From Skeletonema tropicum (taxonomy: Eukaryota > Bacillariophyta > Thalassiosirophyceae > Thalassiosirales > Thalassiosiraceae): a stretch of DNA of 64,000 nucleotides. Below, piece after piece: positions 52,422-63,231 of the stretch. The notes under the pieces were generated by a model. The model was not told the DNA's origin, ran no database searches, and worked only from the letters and a program-made list of their open reading frames with translations. Every line of letters starts with the position of its first letter. Positions within the stretch are counted from its first letter, which is position 1. A program made the translations under genes and the position numbers. The DNA is taken from assembly GCA_037178625.1 (NCBI GenBank), contig CM074139.1:2666001-2730000 (forward strand). Direction: 5' to 3'.

Positions 52422-53696
52422 ATGACGACGCTGAAGAAGACAAGGCCAAGAGTACACCGACCCATAAACAACATCACTTTGGATGTGGGGACACCTCCTT
52501 CATCTCGTGGTGAGACTTGGAAGACTTTCACAATCCTCTATCACGGGTTCAAAGACCTTTCTACAGAAGGAGGTCATGGAATCATGTCGCCTAGTTTTTC
52601 ATGCAATGGAGAACAGTGGGGACTAGCTATCTCCCACAAGGGCGGAGCGCCTGAAGAATATGTGTCGGTCTATTTATACCATTTCTCAGAGGGATCTGCA
52701 TCAGCTACGTTCGACATAGGAGTCCTTGACAAGAATGGAGGCGTACTCAAGTCTGAACGAATGACGCACTTCTTCAATGATCGATGCGATAACCAGGGGT
52801 GGGGGAATTTTATCAGGCGCTCAGTTATCTTCGATCCATCGGAAGCTGTCCTTGATGACAATGGTACGTTGAATGTCAGGGTTCTAATGAAGGAGGAACT
52901 CAAACCAGCGTTTGTGCCCCCAAATCCTTTTACCTCCTTGATGATGAGCATATTCTTAGACGAATCCTCTTCCGATGTCTGCTTTGAGGTCAGTGCGCCG
53001 GTGAAAGAAGAGGAAGGTGATGTTGTAGCTGCTTCTGATGATTTATTCCATGCTCACCGTTTGGTCTTGGACACGTGCGCTCCCATGCTCTCTGCCCTCT
53101 GTGGATCAAGTGATGATGGAGAGATGGCAGTAGCTACTATCACTGACGTCAAACCCGAAATCTTCCATCACTTGCTTTCGTATGTCTACGGGGGGAGTGT
53201 TCCAAAGGATGATCTGAGGGCACATGCGAAGGATATTATCGATGCTGCTGACAAATTTTCAATTGTGAACCTCAAGTTAGAAGCAGAAAGAGCTTATGTG
53301 GATTCTACCGAAATTACGATCGACAATGTCATGGACAAGCTGCTCTATGCGGATGCAATGAATTGCTTTCTACTCAAGGAATTGGCAGTTGACTTTCTTG
53401 CAGATAATGGGGAAGAAGTGCTTGATAGTGCATCTTTCAACAATTTGCCGGGGCACGTGGTCAAAGATGTGCTCGTTGCTATTACAAGGAAGAAGAAGAA
53501 AGCTGTGGCTGAAGTGGCCTTTGACTTCAACAAACAAACTTTCAGCACCCGTGGTTTGAGCCTTATGTCTGTAAGTGATCTGAGGAGGAAAATGTATTAC
53601 ATGGGTTTGGATATGGATGGCTCTCGCGAAGCAATGATTGAAGCAATTAGCAATCAAGCTATCGAGTCAATCAGCGACGATGAAATCGAGGAGTAG
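52422..53696 (+). CDS. MATH-BTB protein with C-terminal SAP-like motif, copy 5
   Basis: 424 residues, single exon, 188 bp after the helicase gene. MATH (ETWKTFTILYHGFKDL; SPSFSCNGEQWGLAIS; FDIGVLDKNGG) is followed by BTB (SSDVCFEVSAPV; FHAHRLVLDTCAPMLSALCG; IFHHLLSYVYGG), the BACK-like AKDIIDAADKFSIVNLKLEAERAY, and the SAP-like SVSDLRRKMYYMGLDMDGSREAMIEAI. It ends in an acidic tail (SISDDEIEE). It is more diverged from the others in MATH than in the BTB/BACK part. Likely Cullin-3 adaptor, as for its paralogues. Confidence 0.87.
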   Translation: MTTLKKTRPRVHRPINNITLDVGTPPSSRGETWKTFTILYHGFKDLSTEGGHGIMSPSFSCNGEQWGLAISHKGGAPEEYVSVYLYHFSEGSASATFDIGVLDKNGGVLKSERMTHFFNDRCDNQGWGNFIRRSVIFDPSEAVLDDNGTLNVRVLMKEELKPAFVPPNPFTSLMMSIFLDESSSDVCFEVSAPVKEEEGDVVAASDDLFHAHRLVLDTCAPMLSALCGSSDDGEMAVATITDVKPEIFHHLLSYVYGGSVPKDDLRAHAKDIIDAADKFSIVNLKLEAERAYVDSTEITIDNVMDKLLYADAMNCFLLKELAVDFLADNGEEVLDSASFNNLPGHVVKDVLVAITRKKKKAVAEVAFDFNKQTFSTRGLSLMSVSDLRRKMYYMGLDMDGSREAMIEAISNQAIESISDDEIEE

Positions 53697-54440
53697 AAGG
53701 AGTCTCTTTAATAATATTCGATATGTATGTTTTAACCTTTATGAAGTAGATGAGATTGTCAAACATAGAACTCCAGCACGTCTTCCCAATGTAAATCACC
53801 TCCCCACCTCTGACCAGGTAAGCTGAATTCAGTAAAATAAAAGGAAGCTAAATTCAGATGTGGAACTGAATGTGGAACTGACCACAAGGTCGATTCATAC
53901 TTACGTACTATTGCTGGCATCCAGCATACCTAGGCAACCTCAGGTCTATCTGCTCCGCACGCCTCCTACCCTCTCCAATCCACTTAGCGTGACAAACCTT
54001 TTCCCACCATCTCTTTCATCTTCAAAAAGTGAGAGATAGACGACAAAGAGCGAGGAGAATGTAGATGAACTTGATGCGCGTAACTAGTGACCTAACGAGG
54101 AAGCGATATGAGCTCGGATGTAGGTGGCTCTATGAAGCTCAGTCTCAATGATAATATATGCATAATCTTATCCATTATTCGAGAGAAGAGGAAGATGCGG
54201 ATACGCTTGTCCACAATAAGGTATTCAAACAACTCTAGACTATCACCACATCACACTCATCCCACACGCGCTCTCTTCTCTCAAACTCTCTTCGAACCTC
54301 ACCCCAACCCCTCAACCCCAATCTATCTATCTATTCATCTCATCCAACAGGATGCATCCGCTCCTTACACCTCCTAACCACATCCGCCTTCACCCCCTAT
54401 AATATCTCTTCCTCTCGCCCCCTCCAATCTATCTATCAAA
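53697..54440. other. Intergenic, no supported gene
   Basis: Short open frames only; CT-rich DNA (54230-54440) at the 3' end of the minus-strand gene. Nothing recognised. Confidence 0.4.
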
Positions 54441-56162
54441 TCAAACAGGTCTCATCTGCTCCATACACCTCCTAACCACATCCGCCGTAACCACCCGTTC
54501 CCTCCCCTCGGGTACTCTCCCCATCTCCTCCATCATCTTACCCAATAATCCCTCCAACGCCTTATCAATCCGTGCCGCAATCACACTTTGCTGTGAACGT
54601 GGTAGTGATGCCATACGTGTATTCATACCCGTGGCAAGGAGGGATTTTTGCATGAGTTCATTCATGTAGTGGCGTATGTCGTCTTGGGTGCGGAATTCTT
54701 TGTATATGTCGTTTGGATTGGTGGTGGATGTGGATGTAGTTGTTGGTGGCGGTGGTGGTTTGGATGCAACAGTACTTGTTGTTGTAGCAGTAGTAGTTGC
54801 CTCCTTACCAAATAGATCCGCCAAACCACCACCACCTCCACCCCCATCAGTCAATCCACCTCCCACCACACCACTCACCCCCTCCACACCACCAACACCA
54901 ACAAAACCACCATTGCCATTATCATCATCATCATCCACCAAAGGACTACGTACATCACCCTCCCTACGAAAATTCATCATTTCTTCACTACTCAAATTTA
55001 ATAACGTGACATTGGATATGAAAGCCACTTCCTCGTGAGAATATTCGGGAAATCCCAATGTAGGGAGGGGATCGTAGATTATTTCATAGATTGGGATACG
55101 TACTTTTGGTAGTAGTAGTGGTGGTGCTGTTGATGATGTGTTGGTTGAATTGGAAGCTTGTTGTTGTTGTTGTTGTTGGGAGAGTAGATTTGGAAAATCA
55201 CGTGAGATTTTACCACCGTGTACCATACCATAATGTGTGTATAATCCCTGTTTCGACATGTCTTTTTTGGTACATTTGGGACAATTATATGTTTGATTCT
55301 TATCTGTGGATGTGATAATCGATGCAGCAGCTGCTGCTGGTGGTGGTGGTTGTAACAACGAAGCTTTGAAGGGAGATTCCCCATTTTGAATTGCTTCATT
55401 ATCGGAATCATCTAAAATGTGATATTCACCCGTGGCTTTTTGGACAGTTGCCTTCCACCAGACGGAGATCATTCCTGGTGGTGCTGGGCTGCTGCAGTTG
55501 CTGTTAATATTGTTGTTGTTGCCTTCAATAATCTCACCATTATTCGTCTTGACGACTTGTTCGTTATTGGTATGAATAGCTGCATCTTGATTTGATTTGA
55601 GAGGTACTGTGGACTCTACAGCACCACTATCTACTATTTCGTCATCTTCTTCACCCTCTGTTTTTGGTAATCCCAACCTCTCTCCCTCCGCAGCAGCAGC
55701 CTGCGGCGGAGGAACCTGCTGATCGTCTTCGTCGTCATCCTCATTGATATTCCACTTGACTTCAATTCGATCACCTGGTTTCACTCCCAATATGCTGGCC
55801 ACGTCAATTGTTTCCATGTTGGCTGACGACGAAGCTGCAGCAGAGGCTGAAGCGGCTGCTGAGGCCGTGTTCCCCGCCGATGCAGCAGCAGCAGCAGCCA
55901 AAGCATTTGATTGTGATCCATCATTACTTTTTAATGAATTATCAGCCGCCGCCGCTGCAATTTTGTTAGACTGCTCCTCCAAATCAATGTCAATTTTGCG
56001 CCGTTTGGAAGGTGGCGATGATAATGGTGCGGCTGATTCTTTTGTCGTAACATCATTATCGTCGAGATTCAATGCTGGTGGTGGAGGTGAAGAACTCCCA
56101 GTCTTGGTCGTCATTGCTGGTTGTTCAGATTTGATAGGACTATTATTTCGTGTCAGAGCCAT
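54441..56162 (-). CDS. Low-complexity nuclear-type protein with one C2H2 finger
   Basis: 573 residues, single exon. The N-terminal region has Pro/Ser and Ala-rich runs plus a KRRKID nuclear-type signal. A segment beginning GVKPGDRIEVKWNI and continuing VWWKATVQKATGEYHIL looks like a small Tudor-like barrel split by an Asp/Glu/Asn-rich insertion. A C2H2 zinc finger (CPKC...HYGMVH) lies near residues 290-315, then Gln-rich and Gly/Val/Thr-rich runs. The C-terminal part is helical (DDIRHYMNELMQKSLLATG; VIAARIDKALEGLLGKMMEEM). Probably a chromatin or transcription protein; the Tudor call is tentative. No close family recognised. Confidence 0.65.
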   Translation of the reverse strand: MALTRNNSPIKSEQPAMTTKTGSSSPPPPALNLDDNDVTTKESAAPLSSPPSKRRKIDIDLEEQSNKIAAAAADNSLKSNDGSQSNALAAAAAASAGNTASAAASASAAASSSANMETIDVASILGVKPGDRIEVKWNINEDDDEDDQQVPPPQAAAAEGERLGLPKTEGEEDDEIVDSGAVESTVPLKSNQDAAIHTNNEQVVKTNNGEIIEGNNNNINSNCSSPAPPGMISVWWKATVQKATGEYHILDDSDNEAIQNGESPFKASLLQPPPPAAAAASIITSTDKNQTYNCPKCTKKDMSKQGLYTHYGMVHGGKISRDFPNLLSQQQQQQQASNSTNTSSTAPPLLLPKVRIPIYEIIYDPLPTLGFPEYSHEEVAFISNVTLLNLSSEEMMNFRREGDVRSPLVDDDDDNGNGGFVGVGGVEGVSGVVGGGLTDGGGGGGGLADLFGKEATTTATTTSTVASKPPPPPTTTSTSTTNPNDIYKEFRTQDDIRHYMNELMQKSLLATGMNTRMASLPRSQQSVIAARIDKALEGLLGKMMEEMGRVPEGRERVVTADVVRRCMEQMRPV

Positions 56163-57509
56163 TTTTTTTAATGTGTCTGTTGATGATTTGAAAAAAAGTT
56201 GATGGATGATAATTATTCAAGATGTCAACGAAGATGGCAATATATATAGTCTGCCAAACACTAATCTCTGTGTATACGTGCTGTATATATATATTTATTT
56301 GGTTAGGTGTTTGCCGAACTTGATATTATGGTATTGTACCAACATGTTCATGGTTTGAGTTCGGCGTGCTGGTTCGGTTTGAATCTCAGTTTGAATAATG
56401 TGGATGTGTCTACGCATGTCGAGAGTTTGTCAATATCTGTGGCGTCCTTACGATAAAGCGAACGTTACGTGACTTGAACTAGAGAGAGACTTGAACTTCC
56501 GTCCCAATGAATGCGCGTCGAATGAAGGCCCTTGGTCGAAGGTATGTAGGTAGTGGTGCGACTATTCGGAGGTAAATGAAAATTAGTTGGCGAGTTGGAA
56601 ATGTCATAAGCATAATTTGCGTGACTACTGCGGAGAAGTGTCTATGGATCGCGGCAGGATCGCGGCGGTCTTGTAACATCCATGACCGACAGGTGATTCG
56701 ACATCGCACGAATGAAGATCATTACTCCTATTTTGATTTCCCCACGGATGTCTGAAGTCTGAAGGGATGTGGTCTTGCTAACAAAAGCATTGGCGCGCAA
56801 ATTCAAATCCGTGGGAATATTCGGTCAAATTTTTTATTTACGTGAGAAATCTCGAGTGCCGGATGACTTGTGTACTAGGGGTACGTAGGAACCAAGTACG
56901 GGATTGACAGCGTTTCCCGGACTATGGAAGTTTAGATCTAAAGCAAGAAGGGTCGTCTAAAATAGTTTGATATGAGCTAACCGGCACCGGTTCGTGGCAG
57001 GATTTCATTCACGAACCGGCATCGACCGACCCGCTTTACCGTTGCAGCCATTTATAAAAAACGGGCGGGTATATAGGTGTACCTAATAAATACGGGCGTG
57101 GCGAGCACAATAGGAGTAGGTAGGATGGAAGGCCCGTCGCTTAGTGCACATAAGGGGCGCGCGCGTATGTGTCTCATAACTGTGTCGCGGGCCTGGATTT
57201 GCCCTCGGCCCCGGGCGGGCCTGAGAGAGATATAGAAGGTTCGGTACCTATGTATGCACGACATCGCATCATATCGCACGGGAAGATTTTTGAAATGATT
57301 GGATTTACTTACCCCGCCCGATTTGAACATGACAACGAGAAATCGTCACAAATTCAAATGAGATGCGTCATCGCATCCCGCCCAATTTGACGATGTCATT
57401 GGCTTCATTCCCCTTGCCTGCATGCTACAATAACAAAAAGTAGATAGTGTAGTGTCGACCTTGCTCATAACATCCACTACGCAACAGCAGCAACAACTAA
57501 ATCACCACC
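56163..57509. other. Intergenic, divergent promoters; one hairpin
   Basis: Lies between the minus-strand C2H2 gene and the plus-strand MGS-like gene, so it must hold both promoters. CCGGTTCGTG (56987-56996) is inverted at 57010-57019 with a 13-nt loop. Nothing else recognised. Confidence 0.45.
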
Positions 57510-58519
57510 ATGTCAAGACGTCAATCTTTTGCCGTGCAAATGCACAACCAACGCCAAGGCAGCGGCGCCACACAACGCCGTGTCTCCACCTATGCTGAAC
57601 GCCTCGACCTTGCCCACGCAGTTGGCTCCGAAACCGATGAGGTCACCGCACCCTTCCACTCCAAATTCGCCCCCACTGAGATGCGTCAGTTGGCACTTGT
57701 GGCGCATAATCACATGAAGCCGGCCATGAAGCAATTCATCGAGACTTATTCGGAGATCCTCAAGAAGTTTCGTGTTACTGGCACGCAGACGACCATGAAG
57801 ATGTGTAAGAGCATGTGGGGGGAGGATGATCCATCCATTCATTATGGATTGACGTGCACATCTGGTCCCCTCGGCGGAGATGCCCAGATCGCAGCCTTGA
57901 TGTGTATGGAAGATTTGGGCGGTATGATCTTCTTCATCGATCCGCTGTCGGCCCATCCTCATCAAGCCGATATCGATTCGTTGCAACGTCTTGCCAACTG
58001 TGGGAATATTTTGTGTGTTCTAATCCCGCTAGTGCATCGTCCATGATGTACACGTTGAGAGCTGCGTTAACAAAGGGAAGCCGTGGAATGATCCCCTCCT
58101 TCTTTGAAACTTTGGAGTCACCTGCCGTGGAGGAGTATAAGCACCAACAGGCTGTAGCGTTGGCCAATGTCATCAAGGGAAATTCTCCCTCTGCTCCTGT
58201 CCCACAGGCAGTGGAACCAGCACCAAAGGAAGAAAAGAAGGCGGTTGATGCGGATATTTCGGATAGTACGGTTGATCATGTTCTCATGGGACAAACTCTG
58301 ACGCTTAGTGATGCTCGCCTTCAGGCCTTGTTGGCAGTTGAGTCGGATGATGAATCGGATGATGAATCTGTTAGTAGTGCTCATGTTACTGCCGCCACAT
58401 TGGCCAAAGTGACGACGGGCTTGTTAGGTCTTAAGACCAAGACGGCATTGAAGAGTAAGTCGAGGGTGAATGTGAAGAAATTGGGTAAGAGTGTGAAGAA
58501 GATGATGATCAAAAAATAG
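57510..58519 (+). CDS. Methylglyoxal-synthase-like protein with C-terminal extension; one frame break
   Basis: After a 55-residue N-terminal extension, residues 60-180 match methylglyoxal synthase: LALVAHNHMK (65-70), a TGT phosphate loop near 90-92, SGPLGGD (D124), IFFIDPL (D144) and PHQADID (H151, D154). The enzyme makes methylglyoxal from dihydroxyacetone phosphate and is best known from bacteria. His66, Asp124, His151 and Asp154 match catalytic positions (H19, D71, H98, D101 in E. coli MgsA), but the Asp after His66 is Asn here. The frame breaks near 58020: ANCGNILCV continues as SNPASASSMMYTLR in the next frame, as if one T were missing. The second frame (to 58519) adds a Glu/Ala-rich linker and a Lys-rich tail. 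Whether it is active or a true break cannot be told. Confidence 0.75.
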
Positions 58520-58792
58520 AGAGGCAATAGCAATATGTTGTGGGATCGTTGCAAGGACAAGGAAGCGCTAGATTGTTGAGTTGTTGTTACCTTATTATGC
58601 TTAACCTAAACAACAATATGCTTCACGTCAAAGTTTCATCTCCAGATGCCCAATCCTACACTTTCACAGGAAGATAATATTGTATTGCATTACAACTCAA
58701 TGGCCAAGATTAATATTAAATGTCAACAGAAATTTACTGAGATCAATTTCAGTCACTGCTGACAGCAAAGTCGATATGTAACCCACTCCTAC

Positions 58793-59353
58793 TTACACTG
58801 CAACTTCCTTGAGGAATGCCTGTTCTGTAATACCCAACAAAGCTGCAGCCCGAGCATGATTACGTTGCTCCTTCAAAATCTCAATCAACTTGATTTGTTT
58901 CTTCGCCAACTCAAGCAGCTCCGACTGACCTTGTTCTAGAGTATTAGTACGCCGCTCCATGCTCTTCCAGGATTCTTCATTACTCTTATCTTTGTTCTGC
59001 TCCTCACATTGACGTTTCAACCTCTCTACTTGCTTGTGATGATCTTCTTCTCGCTGCTTTGACAAGGTGAGTTGTTTTGTGAGTTCTCGTTGTGCAGTTA
59101 GTAGCTCCTCTCTCAAATGCTGCATCTCATCCCTCTCGACTTTTGCGGTAGCAATGACTTGCTTTTCTCGTGCAATTTCCTTCTCTGCATGTTGGCGTTG
59201 GAGTGTGAGATTCTTTTGCGTCTGAGCTTCCAGATTGTGTTGTGTCTTCTTAAGAAGTGCTACAATTTTTTCGTTCTCTTGCTGATACATCTTCAATTGT
59301 TTCGCCAATGCCGCATTCCTCGCCCTCTCAATTTGAAGTGGGGTGTCCTGCAT
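58793..59353 (-). CDS. Coiled-coil protein, 186 residues
   Basis: From the ATG at 59353 (MQDTPLQIERARNAALAKQLK), almost the whole protein is heptad-repeat coiled coil rich in Gln, Lys, Glu and Leu (residues about 10-160). A short C-terminal helix follows (RNHARAAALLGITEQAFLKEV). The upstream in-frame codons lack an ATG. No catalytic motif. It lies about 500 bp from, and divergent to, another coiled-coil gene. Possibly cytoskeletal or centriolar; unproven. Confidence 0.65.
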   Translation of the reverse strand: MQDTPLQIERARNAALAKQLKMYQQENEKIVALLKKTQHNLEAQTQKNLTLQRQHAEKEIAREKQVIATAKVERDEMQHLREELLTAQRELTKQLTLSKQREEDHHKQVERLKRQCEEQNKDKSNEESWKSMERRTNTLEQGQSELLELAKKQIKLIEILKEQRNHARAAALLGITEQAFLKEVAV

Positions 59354-59851
59354 TGTGAAGTGTGTGAACGCTTGGCTGCGTTCTAGAGATGAATTCAACA
59401 GAGCAGAGTTGTTCCTTCAGAGGGACTCAGCACCTTTTGCCTTGATCGCTTGCAGACTTTGGAGGAATCTAGCGGAGAGGAGGGTTATGATGATGGCAAA
59501 GAAGTGGATGAGTTGGAAGAAGTTTATTAGTGACGAATTTCGTGCGTCTACTCTCCCGCTGAGATCAAGATAAACAACTTGAGCAATTTTGTATGTGCCG
59601 ACATTCATTTAAAATTTTAAAGTTGTTAAAATTATTATCTTCCACCGCATTCATCTGTGAATTCAAGCAAATTCGGAGTGGTTGTGTTACCATCCGTCAC
59701 GTGAACGTAGTGGATCTAAAGCGGTACCATCAATCCTTATTGCTTCCTCTGTTATTCCAGCAAATAAGGACTCCCACAGTTAAGTCCTCGTGTTTACATC
59801 CGTCACGTATTGGACCAATTCATCAACAAGGATTACCATACCGACATTCAT
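59354..59851. other. Divergent promoter interval between two coiled-coil genes
   Basis: Non-coding apart from short overlapping frames. The words CCATCCGTCACGTGA (59689) and CATCCGTCACGTATTGG (59798) form an imperfect repeat with a CACGTG core, perhaps regulatory. Confidence 0.4.
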
Positions 59852-61935
59852 ATGCCACGCCGGATCACTTGGCCCTTCCGTAGATCTCGAAGATCAAACT
59901 CTACGCAAGAAGCAATAGACGAAGACGAACCATTCCATGGCCATCCCGATACCCTTGAAGACATCGGTCTGCTACTTGTTGAACAAGCCAGATGTCTGGA
60001 TGAAGTAACAAATAGATCGAATATTTTGGCAGCAGAGAATATCGATCTTCGGGAACGAATATCTTCAGGCATCGACAATGTGTCCAAATCAAGCCGACGA
60101 CGTGATCCTCTTTCAAGCATAATCAATACTAAGAATAGAAAGGGTGGTAGCGAGATGCTCCAAAAGTTCAAGGATGAGAACGAAATGCTGCTCCAGCAAG
60201 CAGATTTGTTGGCAAAAGAGTTGAATGATGCTCATTCTTCTATAGCAGAACGAGAATCTAGCATTGCCTCACTGAGCCACGAGTTATCGGGGATGCTGGA
60301 AAAGGTCCGAGCATTGAGTGAGTACAGAATTACTCTGTCTTTTCACTGTCTTTTCATATCAGCATGCAGCGTCTAATCCATTCTGAAAATTCTCTCTTTC
60401 CTATTTCATCTCTAGTGGTCGAGAAGAAGACGTGGAAAGCAGACATGCTGGATAGGGCGGCAAAGATTGAGTCTCTTCAAACACGTGACAAGCAATCCAG
60501 CTCTTTGAGGTCCGAGCTCACTGCAAGAGTTGAACAGCTGCAGTCGGAAGTTGAATCCACTCGTGCCGAGGCTGAGATGCTAGCATCAAGCACTAGTCGC
60601 TCGGCTACTGAAATAGAGGAGTTGCGTGCCACCCTTCAGCTGAAACAAAGTGAAGAAGAGAGGCTAGATGGAGAGCGTCGGGAGATGGAGAGAGAGCTTT
60701 GCTCAGTACGTCGTGATTCAAAAGCAAGCAAGGAGGCTGCAGACCGATTGAGAGAGTTGGATCGGCAGCGTGAATTGCAATGTGACGAACTACGGCAAGA
60801 GGTGAAGGATTTGAGAGAGGAGCTCTGCAAGAGTGATCTGAAAAATCATAAGCTGGAAACAAAGTCAGATTTCCTCGAGAAGGAAATGGAAGCCATGGCA
60901 AAATCTCACAAGGAAGACTTCGCCTGTATCACTAATAAGCTATCCAAGATGAAGGGGCAAAATGCCATAGCGGTTGAGGCAAAGGAGGTTATTATTGAAA
61001 AGCTACGTCGAACGATATCCCAACTGGAGACTGATAACTCAAACAATCAAAGGGAGAAGCAAAGTCTGAAACAGCGGTGCTCTTCTCTGGCAAGCTCCTT
61101 GGATGCTATTCAGAAAGAGAACGAAACTAGCTTCCAAGAGACATTGTATCGAGCCACAGATGCTGAAAACCACCTTGAACGAAAGCGAAACGAGGTGAAA
61201 GACTTGAAGACGACAGTTGTTCAGCTGGAGGCTAGGCTACAAACAACTCTCTCAGACGCTACAGATAAAGAGACGAGGCTCATCAAGATTCAGTCCAACT
61301 TGCAGGACGAGTTAAACACGAAGATGCAGCAAATTGATACCCTCTCATCTCAAGTCGTACGCCTCAACGAAGACTCCAAGCAGATGCAGCGCTCACATAA
61401 AAAGGCAGCAGATGACTTGCAGCAAGACACTGAGAATCGAATCAGAACTGCTGAGATGGAAGTCGAGAAGTTGCGTGCACTTTGCAAGGGATATCAATTC
61501 GATGCAAAGAGGAGTGCAGGCTTGCACGAGAAACAGTCACTCATGTATCAAACGTTGTTAGATGAAATGGCCGCAGAAAAGAAAGAGCTGAAGGAGCAGA
61601 TGCAGGCGGTGATTCGAAGCGAACGAGATGTGAGCTCACGCCTCATGACGAAAACGCAAGAGCTCAACAGCACAATTAGTAAGCTCACAGCTGACTACTG
61701 TTTATTGAAGGAAGCACAATACACGCATGTAAACAAGATCCAACAGCTTGAACAAATCGTAGCATGTGGAGAGGCCAAGCTCAGAACGATGGCTAGTAAC
61801 TATTGTAAGCTATCGGATGAGCAAGAGCTTCTCATTCGCAAAGAGAGCGAAACGAAAAGGAGGCTCCACGAGACCAAGGTCGAGTTGCAGAAGATACAGA
61901 TGGCAAATCTCCAGCAAATTGCATACATAACCTAA
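59852..61935 (+). CDS. Long coiled-coil protein (661 residues), two exons
   Basis: Exons 59852-60317 and 60416-61935; the 98-bp intron (GTGAGT...CTCTAG) joins VRAL to MVEKKTWKAD. The start is the ATG at 59852 (MPRRITWPFRRSRRS), a basic head. An upstream in-frame ATG at 59810 is possible. From about residue 100 to the end the protein is nearly continuous coiled coil (Glu, Lys, Gln, Leu, Ser-rich, few Pro), with no enzyme motif. Such proteins act as scaffolds at centrosomes, Golgi or cilia-like structures; which one is not decidable here. It ends 66 bp before the convergent PhyH-like gene. Confidence 0.8.
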
Positions 61936-62000
61936 TCCACGCTGTTTGTGCAGTATCAGCTAAGCTAATCATTTAGTTATTTAGTCCTAGATGCGTTTCA

Positions 62001-62943
62001 TTAAATAATTCTTCTACCCTCATCCGTAGTAAAAGAGGCGTTATAATTCTGTGGAAAAAAGTCAAAATGCCATTGCGGGATACATTCTGCTCCATTTGGC
62101 ATTTCTAGTATCTCGGAAGTAACCATATACGCTGTATCCCCATCCAATGCCAAGGTTGATAACATGTCAGATATCCTAGGCTGTTGCCAGAATCGATGAG
62201 TTACAGATGAGTGGTAGTGCTCTCCATGGAATTTACGTGAGCATTTTGTCAACAGATCCGGAAATGCAAGCTCATTCAAGTTATGTGCCATGACCTTATC
62301 CAGCGCCTGAGATTCTCCTTCCGTCAAGACATCGGGGAGTACGACAAACCCATCCCTTAAATAATCCTCACGTTGTTTCTCCGACAAGGGATAGGCATGC
62401 CCCTCGGACAATTCCCACAAGGTGAATCTCCTCAGATGTCACGATTCCCTCCCGGATATAATCCGTAGAACTCAATATTTTCCCACCGACATTCTGTTGA
62501 TATTGCCGCTCAGTGAATTGGACGACTGTGTACACTGCTCCAACAATGATTGGGAGCCATTGGATAATATTCCCCAAGAGTAATAGCCACTGTCGTTTCT
62601 TCAATGTATCTTGCTCTTGTAAGAGTTTGATAACCGTCTCGGGGTCGATACTGCCACGATTTTCGGAGTCTATATAGGCTTCGTGCAAGTTGCTCGTATT
62701 TGTTGAGGTAGCCCTTGCGTTCTTTATCGCATTTGGAAGAACAGGTGGAGATTCGACGGTGGTAGATGATCTTCTTGTCTCTATTTTGGATGTTTTCTTG
62801 TGGAGCAATTTTCCTTTGCCTCCTGTGCTGCTGCTTACTTCCTCTTGCGATGCAATGTCAGAGCATTGGATGGAGGAGCAAGTAGGACTCGTAGAGTTGG
62901 AGTATGGTGACGACGCGGTACTCATTTGTATTGTTTGATGCAT
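62001..62943 (-). pseudogene. Membrane-anchored PhyH-like (2-oxoglutarate/Fe dioxygenase-type) protein, frame-broken and short
   Basis: Minus strand from about 62943 (MHQTIQM) or the Met at 62925. The N-terminal part is Ser/Thr-rich, then a transmembrane helix (WLLLLGNIIQWLPIIVGAVYTVV). At about 62422 the frame changes (TSEEIHL to LWELSEGHAYPLSEKQ), as from one extra C. The second stretch, to 62001, begins YLRDGFVVLPDVLTEGE and holds HFD, the HxD iron ligand of the PhyH family (PhyH enzymes hydroxylate acyl or small substrates). The stop comes soon after (EGRRII), so the distal His and Arg ligands are missing. A 3' exon is possible but unseen. It may be a decayed gene or one with indel errors. 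Confidence 0.55.
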
Positions 62944-63231
62944 TCGATGTATTATTCGCAAAATGCTAGTGTTATTGATGATGATAAATAAGTGATTAGT
63001 TTAGGATGGTATTCAGGAGCTGTTTACTGGGCAAGCTGGATCTGAACTTGCCCATTTTAGGTTATAAGAGGAGTGCAGTCTAGGTATCTCTAGTTCAGTG
63101 GCAAGTCCGCACTCCTCTTGTCACCTGTGCTAGGTGATGGCATGTTCCTCCTCCCTCCTACTCTCAACTGCCTCTCGACAGGTGAGAGTCCTCACTCAAC
63201 CTCTGCCACCGCAGAGGTGGGGGAGAGGGGA
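62944..63231. other. Spacer with 3' region of the edge retroelement
   Basis: Contains the hairpin AAGAGGAGTGC (63066-63076) / GCACTCCTCTT (63109-63119), a perfect 11-bp stem with a 32-nt loop. It is probably in the 3' untranslated part of the minus-strand element to the right. Confidence 0.55.
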
